From contig CANNIS010000007.1 in assembly GCA_947505035.1 (NCBI GenBank), positions 1 through 36,361 of the forward strand: DNA of 36,361 nucleotides. The letters run 5' to 3'. Positions within the stretch are counted from its first letter, which is position 1. The number at the start of each line of letters is the position of its first letter. Positions 8,026 to 16,124 of this stretch are shown piece by piece. The notes beneath the pieces are model-generated. The model was not told the origin of the DNA. It ran no database searches and was given only the letters and a program-made list of their open reading frames with translations. Source of the DNA: Sphingobacteriales bacterium. GTDB lineage: Bacteria > Bacteroidota > Bacteroidia > Sphingobacteriales > Sphingobacteriaceae. The translations under genes were made by a program, and so were the position numbers.

Positions 8026-8679
8026 ATGGCCAGAAAAAAAATTCATTTCGAAGAAGAAAATGAGAATTGGCTGATTACTTACGCCGATACCATTACCAAT
8101 TTATTGGCCTTTTTCGTATTGATTGTTTCTGTATCTACTATCGACCAAACCGCTTGGTCTGAAGTAAACAATTCGGTAAAAGAAAAACTAAATCAAAAAG
8201 AAGTAAAATCTACTTTAGCACAAATTAAAGAAACGTTAGACTCTGTGCTGGTGCAAGAAAAAGCAGACAGTTTGGTAGATATTAAATTAGATGCCGATGG
8301 TATTAAAATGAATGTACTGAGCAAGGGTATGTTTAATTCGGGCGAAGCAGATTTATTAGACGATGGTAAAAGTGTTGTCGATAGAGTGGTGAGCGCCATT
8401 ACCAGTTCTGATATTAAAAATTTTAAAATTGATGTGGAAGGTCATACAGATGACGTGCCTATTTCAAACGATTTCTATAAATCCAATTGGGAACTCAGCA
8501 CCTCTAGGGCTTCCCATACCATTCAATATTTAATTGACAGAGGCGTTGAGCCCGCAAGGCTTAAGGCTTCTGGATATGGCGACACTAAGCCTATTAAACC
8601 AAACAAAGATGCCATAGGCAAGCCAATAGATAAAAACAGGGCTTTCAATAGAAGAGTGGTACTCCGCATTTATTATTAA
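8026..8679 (+). CDS. MotB-family stator protein with OmpA peptidoglycan-binding domain
   Basis: MotB pairs with MotA and anchors the stator to peptidoglycan. The N-terminus carries the MotB signature WLITYADTITNLLAFFVLIV (15-34); D21 corresponds to the essential proton-carrying aspartate in the single transmembrane helix. A linker that could hold the plug helix follows (45-75), then an OmpA-like domain (about 95-215) with EGHTDDVPIS, NWELSTSRA, ASGYGDTKP and NRAFNRRVVLRI, the usual peptidoglycan-contact blocks. The length of 217 residues is typical of short MotB proteins. It is the last gene of the tight operon begun by the FliF-FliG fusion. No terminator is visible in the 50 bases before the rhomboid gene, so read-through is possible. 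Confidence 0.9.
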   Translation: MARKKIHFEEENENWLITYADTITNLLAFFVLIVSVSTIDQTAWSEVNNSVKEKLNQKEVKSTLAQIKETLDSVLVQEKADSLVDIKLDADGIKMNVLSKGMFNSGEADLLDDGKSVVDRVVSAITSSDIKNFKIDVEGHTDDVPISNDFYKSNWELSTSRASHTIQYLIDRGVEPARLKASGYGDTKPIKPNKDAIGKPIDKNRAFNRRVVLRIYY

Positions 8680-8729
8680 AGTTATTTGCGTTATCCTATT
8701 TATCGCATCGAAAATAAATCTGATTACAC

Positions 8730-9344
8730 ATGGAAATAATATCGCAAAGCCCAGTTGCTACTGTAGTTTTCCTTTTTATCTTATCTACTTCTATTTATGC
8801 GTTTTACGCCAACCCCATGTTGTTGCGTAAATTAATGCTTCATCCATTTAGTATTCACCGCAACAGAAAATTACTTGGCTTGCTGAGTAGTGGATTTGCA
8901 CATGCCGATTGGAATCATTTATTGTTTAACAGTTTTACTTTCTTCTTTTTTGCATTTGAGTTAGAAAGAATAATTGGACATTGGCAATTTGCAGTTGTTT
9001 ATTTTGGCGGATTATTTTTAAGTGACATCAGTACCATTATAAAATATAAAAACAATACTGGTTATTATAGTTTAGGGGCTTCGGGCGCAATATCGGCTGT
9101 GCTTTTTAGCTACATCTTATTTTTACCCTTAACAAAGATTTATCTTTTTATAATACCTATAGGTATTCCAGCCTATATATTTGCAGGGTTGTATTTGAGC
9201 TATTGTTATGTAGCGGCTAAAAAAGCAGCAGATCATATCAATCATGATGCACATTTTTGGGGAGCTTTGGCCGGCGTGGTATTAACTATATTATTGATGC
9301 CTAAAGTTATCACTCATTTTATAGAACAAGTTTTACGCCAATAA
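8730..9344 (+). CDS. Rhomboid family intramembrane serine protease
   Basis: Rhomboids cut membrane proteins within or near their transmembrane helices. This 204-residue protein has six hydrophobic segments. The conserved GFAHADWNHLLFN (55-67) holds the oxyanion-site asparagine N67, the catalytic serine S118 is in LGASGA, and the catalytic histidine H175 is in HDAHFWGALAG. It lies 50 bases after the MotB-like gene on the same strand, with no visible terminator between, so it may be co-transcribed, though a functional tie to the motor-like proteins is not implied. Its 3' end overlaps the convergent biotin carrier gene by 12 bases. The substrate is unknown. Confidence 0.93.
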   Translation: MEIISQSPVATVVFLFILSTSIYAFYANPMLLRKLMLHPFSIHRNRKLLGLLSSGFAHADWNHLLFNSFTFFFFAFELERIIGHWQFAVVYFGGLFLSDISTIIKYKNNTGYYSLGASGAISAVLFSYILFLPLTKIYLFIIPIGIPAYIFAGLYLSYCYVAAKKAADHINHDAHFWGALAGVVLTILLMPKVITHFIEQVLRQ

Positions 9345-9833
9345 AATCATAACCTGATTTTTTTCTACTTTATCACCAGCAATAATTTTTACTGCTTTAA
9401 TGGTTGCGTCGGCTGTTGCTTTGATACTGTTTTCCATTTTCATTGCTTCTAATACCAAAAGATTATCTCCTTTTTTAATTACATCGCCATCTTTTACTAA
9501 TACCTTCAACACTAAGCCAGGCATGGGCGCCTTGATGTCGTTTATCTTTTTAGCAGCACCTGCATCTATGCCTAATGATTTTAATAAATCGTCGTATTGG
9601 TCTTTCAGTACTAAATCGTATTTGTTTCCATTTACTTTAATGCAAGCCGTTTTACTTGCAGCGTCTAAATGAATTAGCTCTGCGTTATAAGATTTTGTAC
9701 CAATTAAAATACTGAAATGATTGTCTGCAATTTTTTCAAATTGAATGTTGGATTCGTTTCCAGTAATGGTTAAATCGTTTTTACTTCCGTTTAACTCAAA
9801 AGTAAATTGATTATTAGCGGTTATATGAATCAT
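9333..9833 (-). CDS. Biotin carboxyl carrier protein (acyl-CoA carboxylase biotinyl subunit)
   Basis: This subunit carries the biotin that shuttles carboxyl groups between biotin carboxylase and carboxyltransferase in acetyl- or propionyl-CoA carboxylases. The C-terminal biotinyl domain (about 98-166) contains PMPGLVLKV and the biotinylation motif EAMKMEN, with K132 as the modified lysine. The first 90 residues form a beta-rich N-terminal region such as is found in pyruvate/propionyl-CoA-type carriers. No carboxylase or carboxyltransferase gene is in the window, so its partners are encoded elsewhere. It starts eight bases after the DUF4159 gene and is the last gene of a long minus-strand run. 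The convergent overlap with the rhomboid gene leaves no room for a separate terminator. Confidence 0.93.
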   Translation of the reverse strand: MIHITANNQFTFELNGSKNDLTITGNESNIQFEKIADNHFSILIGTKSYNAELIHLDAASKTACIKVNGNKYDLVLKDQYDDLLKSLGIDAGAAKKINDIKAPMPGLVLKVLVKDGDVIKKGDNLLVLEAMKMENSIKATADATIKAVKIIAGDKVEKNQVMILLA

Positions 9834-9841
9834 CTTAAAAA

Positions 9842-10528
9842 CTATTTAGTAAATACGTATTGTATAATATTTGCTCCCATTTTTAAAGCCTTCTCGCGTG
9901 TTTCTTCGGTGTCCGAAGGGTAAGTACCCAAATCTTCCCAGCCATTGCCTAAATCGCTTTCGTAATCGTAAAAACAAACCAACCTGCCTTGGTAAATTAA
10001 ACCAAACCCTTGTGCACGTTTGCCATCATGTTCGTGAATTTTTGGTAAGCCATTCGTAAAGTTAAACTTTTGATGATAAATTGGGTAATTAAATGGCAAT
10101 TCTACAAAGGCTAACTCTGGAAATACTTTTTTCATCGCATTGCGAATAAATGGATCCATTCCGTAATTATCACAAAAATGGATAAAACCGCCTGCCATCA
10201 AATAGTTGCGCAGGTTACTTGCTTCTTGGTTATTAAAAGTAATATTGCCATGCCCAGTTGCAAAAATATACGGATAATTAAATAGTTCGGAAGCGCCCGG
10301 TTCTACTACGCTTTCTTCTTTAGCAATATTGGTGTTTAAATTTTTATTACAATATTGAATGAGGTTGCTTAAAGCAGTTCTACTCGAATACCAATCACCT
10401 CCTCCATTATATTTTAACCGCGCAATTTTAATATCCGATGAGCTTGTATTAGCAGCAATAAAACTAATGCTTATATAGAAAACAAACAGGAGCACTAAAA
10501 ATAAAATAAAGATAGGCTGCTTTTTCAT
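9842..10528 (-). CDS. DUF4159 domain protein
   Basis: A 228-residue protein with an N-terminal signal or anchor segment (MKKQPIFILFLVLLFVFYIS) followed by a DUF4159 domain: IKIARLKYNGGGDWYS, PYIFATGHGNITF, LRNYLMAGGFIHFCDNYGMD and FGLIYQGRLVCFYDYESDLG. The domain resembles the glutamine-amidotransferase-like fold often found next to BatA/MoxR genes; its biochemical role is not known. I place the start at 10528 rather than at an ATG 33 bases upstream, because this start leads directly into the signal peptide and lies just after the rsmE stop. It probably acts on the periplasmic side of the inner membrane. No BatA or MoxR gene is nearby here. Confidence 0.82.
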   Translation of the reverse strand: MKKQPIFILFLVLLFVFYISISFIAANTSSSDIKIARLKYNGGGDWYSSRTALSNLIQYCNKNLNTNIAKEESVVEPGASELFNYPYIFATGHGNITFNNQEASNLRNYLMAGGFIHFCDNYGMDPFIRNAMKKVFPELAFVELPFNYPIYHQKFNFTNGLPKIHEHDGKRAQGFGLIYQGRLVCFYDYESDLGNGWEDLGTYPSDTEETREKALKMGANIIQYVFTK

Positions 10529-10529
10529 T

Positions 10530-11240
10530 TTAATAATTATTTGCAATAACTGTGGCTGCAATGGCAGCTGTTTCTGTTCTTAATCTGGCATTTCCTAAAG
10601 TAACTATTTGAAAATGTTGCGCCGAGGCAGCCATTATTTCTTTAGTAGAAAAATCTCCTTCTGGACCAATGAGTATTAGATTAGACAAGGGTTGTTGTTT
10701 AATTTGTAAAGCAAAAGATTGCTTTGTTGATTCGCCGCAATAGGCAATGTGTTTAAGCATGTCAGCTGCAAAAGGCTGTGTAATAAATTTCGAGAAGGGC
10801 GTAAGCTCGTGCAATATTGGATGATACGCTTTTAAGCTTTGCTTCATAGCCGACTCTATAATTTTATTGAGTCGTTCTACTTTAATATCTTTTCTTTCCG
10901 AATGATCGCATAAAATTGGGGTAATTTCGTCGATGCCAATTTCGGTTGCTTTTTCTAAAAACCATTCTAGTCTTTCTATATTTTTTGTTGGAGCAATGGC
11001 TACATGTAAGTAATTGCTGCGCTTTTCGTATGCGCGTGTAACATTTAAAACTTGCACCGTACAGCGCTTTGGATGCGCATCAATAATTTTAGTTTCGAAA
11101 AAGCCACCTACACCATCTACTAAATAAATAAGATCACCAGTTGTTAATCGCAATACACGATTACAATGTTTACTTTCTTCTTCATTTAAAGTAAAAATAT
11201 CTGCATTAATTGTGGGTGTATAAAATAAATGCATGGGCAA
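10530..11240 (-). CDS. rsmE: 16S rRNA (uracil1498-N3)-methyltransferase RsmE
   Basis: RsmE methylates N3 of U1498 in 16S rRNA, in the cytoplasm. The 236-residue protein has an N-terminal PUA-like domain (about 1-70; HLFYTPTINADIFTLNEEES) and a C-terminal SPOUT methyltransferase domain with the knot motifs LILIGPEGDFSTKE (188-201) and LGNARLRTETAAIAA (215-229), which bind S-adenosylmethionine. KATEIGIDEITPI is also characteristic. Length is as usual for the family. Its start is two bases after the stop of the CNNM gene and its stop lies next to the start of the DUF4159 gene, so translation of the three is tightly packed. The start may be codon 1 or the Met at codon 3. Confidence 0.95.
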   Translation of the reverse strand: MPMHLFYTPTINADIFTLNEEESKHCNRVLRLTTGDLIYLVDGVGGFFETKIIDAHPKRCTVQVLNVTRAYEKRSNYLHVAIAPTKNIERLEWFLEKATEIGIDEITPILCDHSERKDIKVERLNKIIESAMKQSLKAYHPILHELTPFSKFITQPFAADMLKHIAYCGESTKQSFALQIKQQPLSNLILIGPEGDFSTKEIMAASAQHFQIVTLGNARLRTETAAIAATVIANNY

Positions 11241-11242
11241 TA

Positions 11243-12556
11243 TTAATTTTCTGCTTGGTTTGATTTAGGTAATAATGTCATTTTTACAGATTCAATATTG
11301 TTTTTTCTTTTTTGAATAATGGTAAAATGATAGCCTTCAAATTCAATCTCTTCGCCTATTTCAGGGATTTTATCAAAAATAACATTCATTAAGCCCGCAA
11401 CCGAATCGTACTCGTCATGTTCGGGTAAAGGAATGGGGATAAACTCATTTACATCGCTGATTGCAGAATGTGCGTCTACCATAAACTCGTTTTCGCTTAG
11501 GCTAATTACTTTTGGTTTTTCTTCATCGTGCTCGTCTTGAATTTCGCCAACTAATTCTTCGATAATATCTTCCATAGTTACTAAGCCCGCTGTTCCACCA
11601 AACTCATCTAATACAATGGCAATATGTGGATTTTTTTTCTTGCGCATTTCCGAAAGTAAATCTGCGATTTTTTTAGATTCAGGAATAAAATAAACCGGAC
11701 GGATCATATCGCTTAAAGAAACGGTTTGATCTTTTAGTTCTTTCATTAATAAATCTTTGACGTGTATAAATCCAATGATTTCGTCTATGTTGCCTTTATA
11801 CACTGGCATACGGGTATAGCCTTCGTTGATAACCGCACTCACAAACTCCGCATATGGACTATCAATATTGATAGCTAATATTGCGGTACGGGGTACCATA
11901 ATTTTTTTAACAGTACGGTCGTTAAAATCAAAAACATTTTTTATTAATTCGTGTTCCGATGAATCTAACGCGCCACTTTCTTTTCCTTGATCTAATAATA
12001 ATTGTAATTCTTCGGAAGTATGTACTTCGTGTCCATGAATTGCAGAGACTCCTATTTTCTTTAAAATAATATTAGCAAGTCCGTTAAGCACCCAAATAAA
12101 AGGTCTAAAAATGTAATAGAAAATATTTAAAGGAATGGCTAATGCAAAGGTGGTGGTTACTGGTCTTTGTATGGCAATTGATTTTGGTGCTAGTTCTCCA
12201 AATACGATATGCAAAATGGTAATGGTTCCAAATGCAACAGGAAGTGCTATTTGATGCGCCAGCTCGGGCGAAATAGCAATGCCAAATAACGAAAGGGCCC
12301 CTAAAATAACTTCTGTTACAACCGATTCTCCAATCCAACCCAAGCCTAAAGAAGCTAAAGTAATACCCAATTGTGTCGCAGATAAATAACCATCTAGGTT
12401 TTGTAAAATGTGCTTAGCAATTTTTGCGCTTTGATTTCCGGTTTTGGCTTTAATCTCTACTTGAGAATAGCGCACTTTAACAATGGCAAATTCTGCAGCA
12501 ACAAAAAAACCGTTGAGCACTACTAATAAAAGTGTAAGAAAAATATCGAATAACAT
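11243..12556 (-). CDS. CNNM/CorC-type membrane protein with CBS domains (hemolysin family)
   Basis: A 437-residue membrane protein with an N-terminal DUF21/CNNM domain (about 1-190; several hydrophobic helices including ATQLGITLASLGLGWIGE), a pair of CBS domains (about 205-330; MVPRTAILAI, YTRMPVYKGNIDEIIGFIH and HIAIVLDEFGGTAGLVTMED) and a C-terminal CorC/HlyC domain (about 345-430; DEYDSVAGLMNVIFDKIPEIGE). The family includes magnesium/cobalt efflux proteins, and in Bacteroidota also GldE, linked to gliding; this sequence cannot be assigned to GldE by eye. CBS domains usually bind ATP and gate transport. It sits between DedA and rsmE with gaps of 19 and 2 bases. Confidence 0.92.
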   Translation of the reverse strand: MLFDIFLTLLLVVLNGFFVAAEFAIVKVRYSQVEIKAKTGNQSAKIAKHILQNLDGYLSATQLGITLASLGLGWIGESVVTEVILGALSLFGIAISPELAHQIALPVAFGTITILHIVFGELAPKSIAIQRPVTTTFALAIPLNIFYYIFRPFIWVLNGLANIILKKIGVSAIHGHEVHTSEELQLLLDQGKESGALDSSEHELIKNVFDFNDRTVKKIMVPRTAILAINIDSPYAEFVSAVINEGYTRMPVYKGNIDEIIGFIHVKDLLMKELKDQTVSLSDMIRPVYFIPESKKIADLLSEMRKKKNPHIAIVLDEFGGTAGLVTMEDIIEELVGEIQDEHDEEKPKVISLSENEFMVDAHSAISDVNEFIPIPLPEHDEYDSVAGLMNVIFDKIPEIGEEIEFEGYHFTIIQKRKNNIESVKMTLLPKSNQAEN

Positions 12557-12575
12557 AAGTTATAGTTAAATCAAA

Positions 12576-13217
12576 TCAATTATTTGATTGATTGTTGGCT
12601 CTTTTTTGTTTGAGGAAAGTTAAAACAACAGGTATCATGCTAATTAAAATAATCAGTATAACAACATATTCTAATTTCTTCTGAATGTCTGGAAAGGCCC
12701 GGCCTAAGAAGTATCCAGCTAATGTCATTGAAAAAACCCAAGAAATACAGCCTATGATATTATACCAAATAAATTTTTTAAAATCTAAAGCTACTACGCC
12801 TGCCATGATGGGTACAAAGGTTCTTACAATTGGAATAAACCTAGCCATTATAATGGCAGAGCCTCCATGTTTTTCGTAAAAATCCCTAGCATAAATGGCG
12901 TGCTTTTTCTTAAAGAAAAAAGAATCGTCTCTGCTAAAAATAACTGGCCCTGTTTTTTTGCCAAAATAATACCCCACAAAATTCCCAAATATTCCTGCAA
13001 TCGATACGCTAAATAAAAGGGTAATAATATGTACATCAAAAATGGGAGTGCCGCATAATAAGCCAGCAACAAACAATAAAGAATCGCCAGGTAAAAAGAA
13101 TCCGAAAAATAAACCAGTTTCTGCAAATACTACAAAAAGCAGTAAAGACAAGCCCCCGTAATGAATGATGCTTTGCGGGTGCAATAGGGTCTTGACAAAT
13201 TCAATTACATTTTCCAT
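12576..13217 (-). CDS. DedA family membrane protein (VTT domain)
   Basis: DedA proteins are inner-membrane proteins; some members flip undecaprenyl phosphate or phospholipids. The 213-residue sequence has the typical start (FAETGLFFGFFLPGDSLLF), the VTT core with YFGKKTGPVIF, and the signature MARFIPIVRTFVPIMAGVV, which carries the conserved arginines. It ends with a hydrophobic helix and a basic tail. It starts 29 bases after the nuoN stop and is probably read as part of the nuo transcript, with no terminator visible between. The link with complex I is only positional. The family call is firm, the transported substrate is not known. Confidence 0.93.
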   Translation of the reverse strand: MENVIEFVKTLLHPQSIIHYGGLSLLLFVVFAETGLFFGFFLPGDSLLFVAGLLCGTPIFDVHIITLLFSVSIAGIFGNFVGYYFGKKTGPVIFSRDDSFFFKKKHAIYARDFYEKHGGSAIIMARFIPIVRTFVPIMAGVVALDFKKFIWYNIIGCISWVFSMTLAGYFLGRAFPDIQKKLEYVVILIILISMIPVVLTFLKQKRANNQSNN

Positions 13218-13246
13218 AGCAGTATTTCTTCTGAAAAATAAGAAAT

Positions 13247-14626
13247 TTAAAATAAGGTTGATAATATTGAAGGGAAAATACCCAGAATAATAGTTGCCAT
13301 GGTAGTGATAAATAACACCAATGCCATATTTCCTCTAGCATCTATAGGGCTGTTGTCTAAGCTTTGTTTCATATACATAGCAATAATTACTTTGAAGTAA
13401 TACCAAATTCCAATAACAGCATTGATAATTGCCAACAATACTAAGCCATAATAATTTTGAGCCATGGCATTAGTGAAGATGTAAAACTTACCAAAAAAGC
13501 CGGCTGTTAAAGGAATGCCTGCCAAAGAACACATCGCAATGGTTAATGCCAGTGCCATGCCCGGGTTTCTTTTACCCAAACCATTGAAAGCCTCGAAACT
13601 ATCCGACTTTACAATTTCTTTCACCTTAATAAAAATAGCAAATGCGGTAATGGAAGCAATGGAATAAGCACTTGCGTATAAGAAAATTGCTTTGCTAGAA
13701 TTTGGACCAATCGCCAAAATGGCTAACAACATATAACCTGCATGTGAAATACTAGAATAGGCCAACATGCGCTTGAACGAATGTTGTTTTAATGCCGAAA
13801 GATTTCCAATGCTAATAGTTAACAAGGAAATGATCCAAAGTGTAGGAGTTAAATAAGTTGATAAAGAGGCAAAGCAGGTGATAAATAAACGAATGAACGC
13901 TGCAAAACTTGCGGTTTTGACAACCGTAGACATAAACAAAGTAATTAACGAAGGTGCACCTTCATATACATCAGGTGCCCAAAAATGAAATGGTGCAGCA
14001 GAAATTTTAAATAGCATGCCTACTAAAATAAATAAGATGCCTGTATAAAATAGCGGTGCAATAACCCCATTGCTCATCCCTATTGCAGCTGCTATTTGAT
14101 CTAAGTTAAAGGTGCCCGTAAAACCGTATATCAAAGCAATACCAAACATTAAAAATGCAGTAGCAAACGAACCCATTAAAAAATATTTTAAAGCGGCTTC
14201 GTTCGATGCCAAATCTTTTTTACGAATACCCGCTAAAGCATACATGCTGATGGACATGATTTCAACACCAATAAATAACATGGTTAAGTTTTGAAACGAC
14301 ACCATGCACAATACACCAACCAATGCAAATAAAATAAGTGCTAAATACTCTGCAACATCATTGCTAATTTTTTCGAAATACCCTTTTGATAAAATAATAA
14401 TAAGTATAGTCGTAATAATGGTAAGGCTCGAAAAAACAATGGAGAAATTATCAAACAAAACCATTTGATTGAAATAATACAAATTGGTATTCCAAGTAGC
14501 AATTTGCGAAGCCAAGGCGCCTAAAAGCCCTATAACTGCTACAGGTAAAAGAGCCGATGCTTTTTTGTAAACACCCAAAAATAGCAGCACAACTGCAAGT
14601 ATGGTGATGATAATTATACTGTTCAT
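13247..14626 (-). CDS. nuoN: NADH-quinone oxidoreductase subunit N
   Basis: NuoN is one of three antiporter-like proton-pumping subunits in the membrane arm of complex I. The 459-residue protein has about 14 hydrophobic helices. Family motifs are SLTIITTILIII in the N-terminal part, FKISAAPFHFWAPDVYEGAP around the conserved lysine and broken helix, and KRMLAYSSISHAGYML. The PLTAGFFGKFYIF block near residue 375 is also diagnostic. It is the last subunit gene of the nuo locus, 30 bases after nuoM, and is followed at once by DedA. Nothing unusual in length or motifs. Confidence 0.96.
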   Translation of the reverse strand: MNSIIIITILAVVLLFLGVYKKASALLPVAVIGLLGALASQIATWNTNLYYFNQMVLFDNFSIVFSSLTIITTILIIILSKGYFEKISNDVAEYLALILFALVGVLCMVSFQNLTMLFIGVEIMSISMYALAGIRKKDLASNEAALKYFLMGSFATAFLMFGIALIYGFTGTFNLDQIAAAIGMSNGVIAPLFYTGILFILVGMLFKISAAPFHFWAPDVYEGAPSLITLFMSTVVKTASFAAFIRLFITCFASLSTYLTPTLWIISLLTISIGNLSALKQHSFKRMLAYSSISHAGYMLLAILAIGPNSSKAIFLYASAYSIASITAFAIFIKVKEIVKSDSFEAFNGLGKRNPGMALALTIAMCSLAGIPLTAGFFGKFYIFTNAMAQNYYGLVLLAIINAVIGIWYYFKVIIAMYMKQSLDNSPIDARGNMALVLFITTMATIILGIFPSILSTLF

Positions 14627-14656
14627 TTATAAAAAAAATTAAATTAATTTAGTTAC

Positions 14657-16114
14657 TCAAACCAACTTTGAATTGACAATCGAGATTAAATTTTGAATAG
14701 CTGCATCCGAAATACTTAAAATAGTATTTGGCATAACTCCCATAACTACCACTAAAAGTACAACAATATATAAAATAGTTTTTTCGTTTCCTTGAATATC
14801 TTTGAAAGAATTCGTTAAGGTATTTGCTTCGCCTAACATAACTCTTTGGTACATTCTTAACATATACACTGCACCTAAAATAATGGTTAAGCCAGCAAAT
14901 GTGGTGGCGATCGCGCTGTATTGATACAAGCCCATAAGTAATAAGAACTCGCCTACAAAGCCATTGGTTAAAGGTAATGCAATAGACCCCATCATAATAA
15001 TGGTGAAGGTAATGGCCAGCTTAGGTGCCGAATGCACAATGCCTCCTAATAAATTCATTTGTCTAGTATCGGTACGTGATTCAATTAAATAGATGATGTA
15101 AAACAATGCAAAAACATTGACACCGTGACTCAACATTTGAATCATGGCGCCTTGTAATGCTTGTGCATTAAACACAAAAACACCTGCGGCAATTAACCCA
15201 ACGTGGGCAATAGATGAGTAAGCAATTAATCTTTTTAAATCTTTTTGATTGAATGCAATGATAGATGCGTATACAATTCCAATAACCGATAAAGTAATTG
15301 CTAACGACGACCATTCTTGAAATCCTTGCGGAACAATAGGAATCATCCATCTAATAACACCATAAACACCCATCTTTAACATAATAGCCGAAAGTAGCAT
15401 GGTTGCTGGCGTTGGCGCTTCTGTATAGGTATCTGGTTGCCATGTATGGAATGGGAAAACGGGCATTTTAATAGCAAATGCTATAAAGAAAGCCCAAAAT
15501 AAATAGCCTTGTGCTGAGTTGTTTAAAACAGTTTGATAGAATACATTGATATCGAAGGAATGTGTTCCGGGTGTTTGTAAATAAATATAAATGATAGCAG
15601 CTAACATGAGTAAGCTACCTAAAATAGTATACACAAAAAACTTTAAGGTTGCTTGTATCCTATCTGCACCACCCCAAATTGCTGCAATAAAATAAACAGG
15701 AATTAATGCTGCTTCCCAACAAGTGTAAAATAAAAATGCATCAAGGGAAACAAAGACACCAATTAATCCCGCTTGCATAAACAACATCAATGCATAAAAA
15801 GATTTTTCTGCGGTGTAAGTTTTATTAAAGGTCGACAGGATAATCAATGGAAATAAGGCGGTGGTAAGCATGACCATTAACATACTAATGCCGTCAATGC
15901 CAATTTTAAAATGAATGCCTAAAGAACTTACCCAAGCAGTATCTAATAAAAATTGTGTGGTTGCGTCTTTTTGAAAGTTTAGCAATGCATATAATGCAAC
16001 GGCTAATTCTACTATCGAAAAAAGCATTGCTGCGCGTTTTGCATCTTTAGTATTTAATACTAACAAAGCCAATGATGCTAAAGCTGGAAATAATAAAAGT
16101 AGTAGCGTAATCAT
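14657..16114 (-). CDS. nuoM: NADH-quinone oxidoreductase subunit M
   Basis: NuoM is the middle antiporter-like subunit of the complex I membrane arm and moves protons across the inner membrane. The 485-residue sequence has about 14 helices with the motifs FKIGIDGISMLMVMLTT, CWEAALIPVYFI (containing the key glutamate of helix 5), IKMPVFPFHTWQPDTYTEAP and LKRLIAYSSIAHVG. The later PLTNGFVGEFLLL corresponds to the broken helix 12. It is separated from nuoL by 10 bases and from nuoN by 30 bases, within an otherwise canonical order. Typical length, no missing key residue noted. Confidence 0.96.
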   Translation of the reverse strand: MITLLLLLFPALASLALLVLNTKDAKRAAMLFSIVELAVALYALLNFQKDATTQFLLDTAWVSSLGIHFKIGIDGISMLMVMLTTALFPLIILSTFNKTYTAEKSFYALMLFMQAGLIGVFVSLDAFLFYTCWEAALIPVYFIAAIWGGADRIQATLKFFVYTILGSLLMLAAIIYIYLQTPGTHSFDINVFYQTVLNNSAQGYLFWAFFIAFAIKMPVFPFHTWQPDTYTEAPTPATMLLSAIMLKMGVYGVIRWMIPIVPQGFQEWSSLAITLSVIGIVYASIIAFNQKDLKRLIAYSSIAHVGLIAAGVFVFNAQALQGAMIQMLSHGVNVFALFYIIYLIESRTDTRQMNLLGGIVHSAPKLAITFTIIMMGSIALPLTNGFVGEFLLLMGLYQYSAIATTFAGLTIILGAVYMLRMYQRVMLGEANTLTNSFKDIQGNEKTILYIVVLLVVVMGVMPNTILSISDAAIQNLISIVNSKLV

Positions 16115-16124
16115 TTATCGAATA

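Noticed and set aside
7190-8679. MotA/MotB-like pair considered as GldL/GldM, TolQ/TolR or Zorya defence ZorA/ZorB
   Set aside because: The MotA motifs (GGLLANAF, LDDPSKIGPG) and the MotB YAD plus OmpA domain fit stators; GldM is much longer, TolR has no OmpA domain, and no ZorC/ZorD/ZorE genes are adjacent while a FliG-like rotor is.
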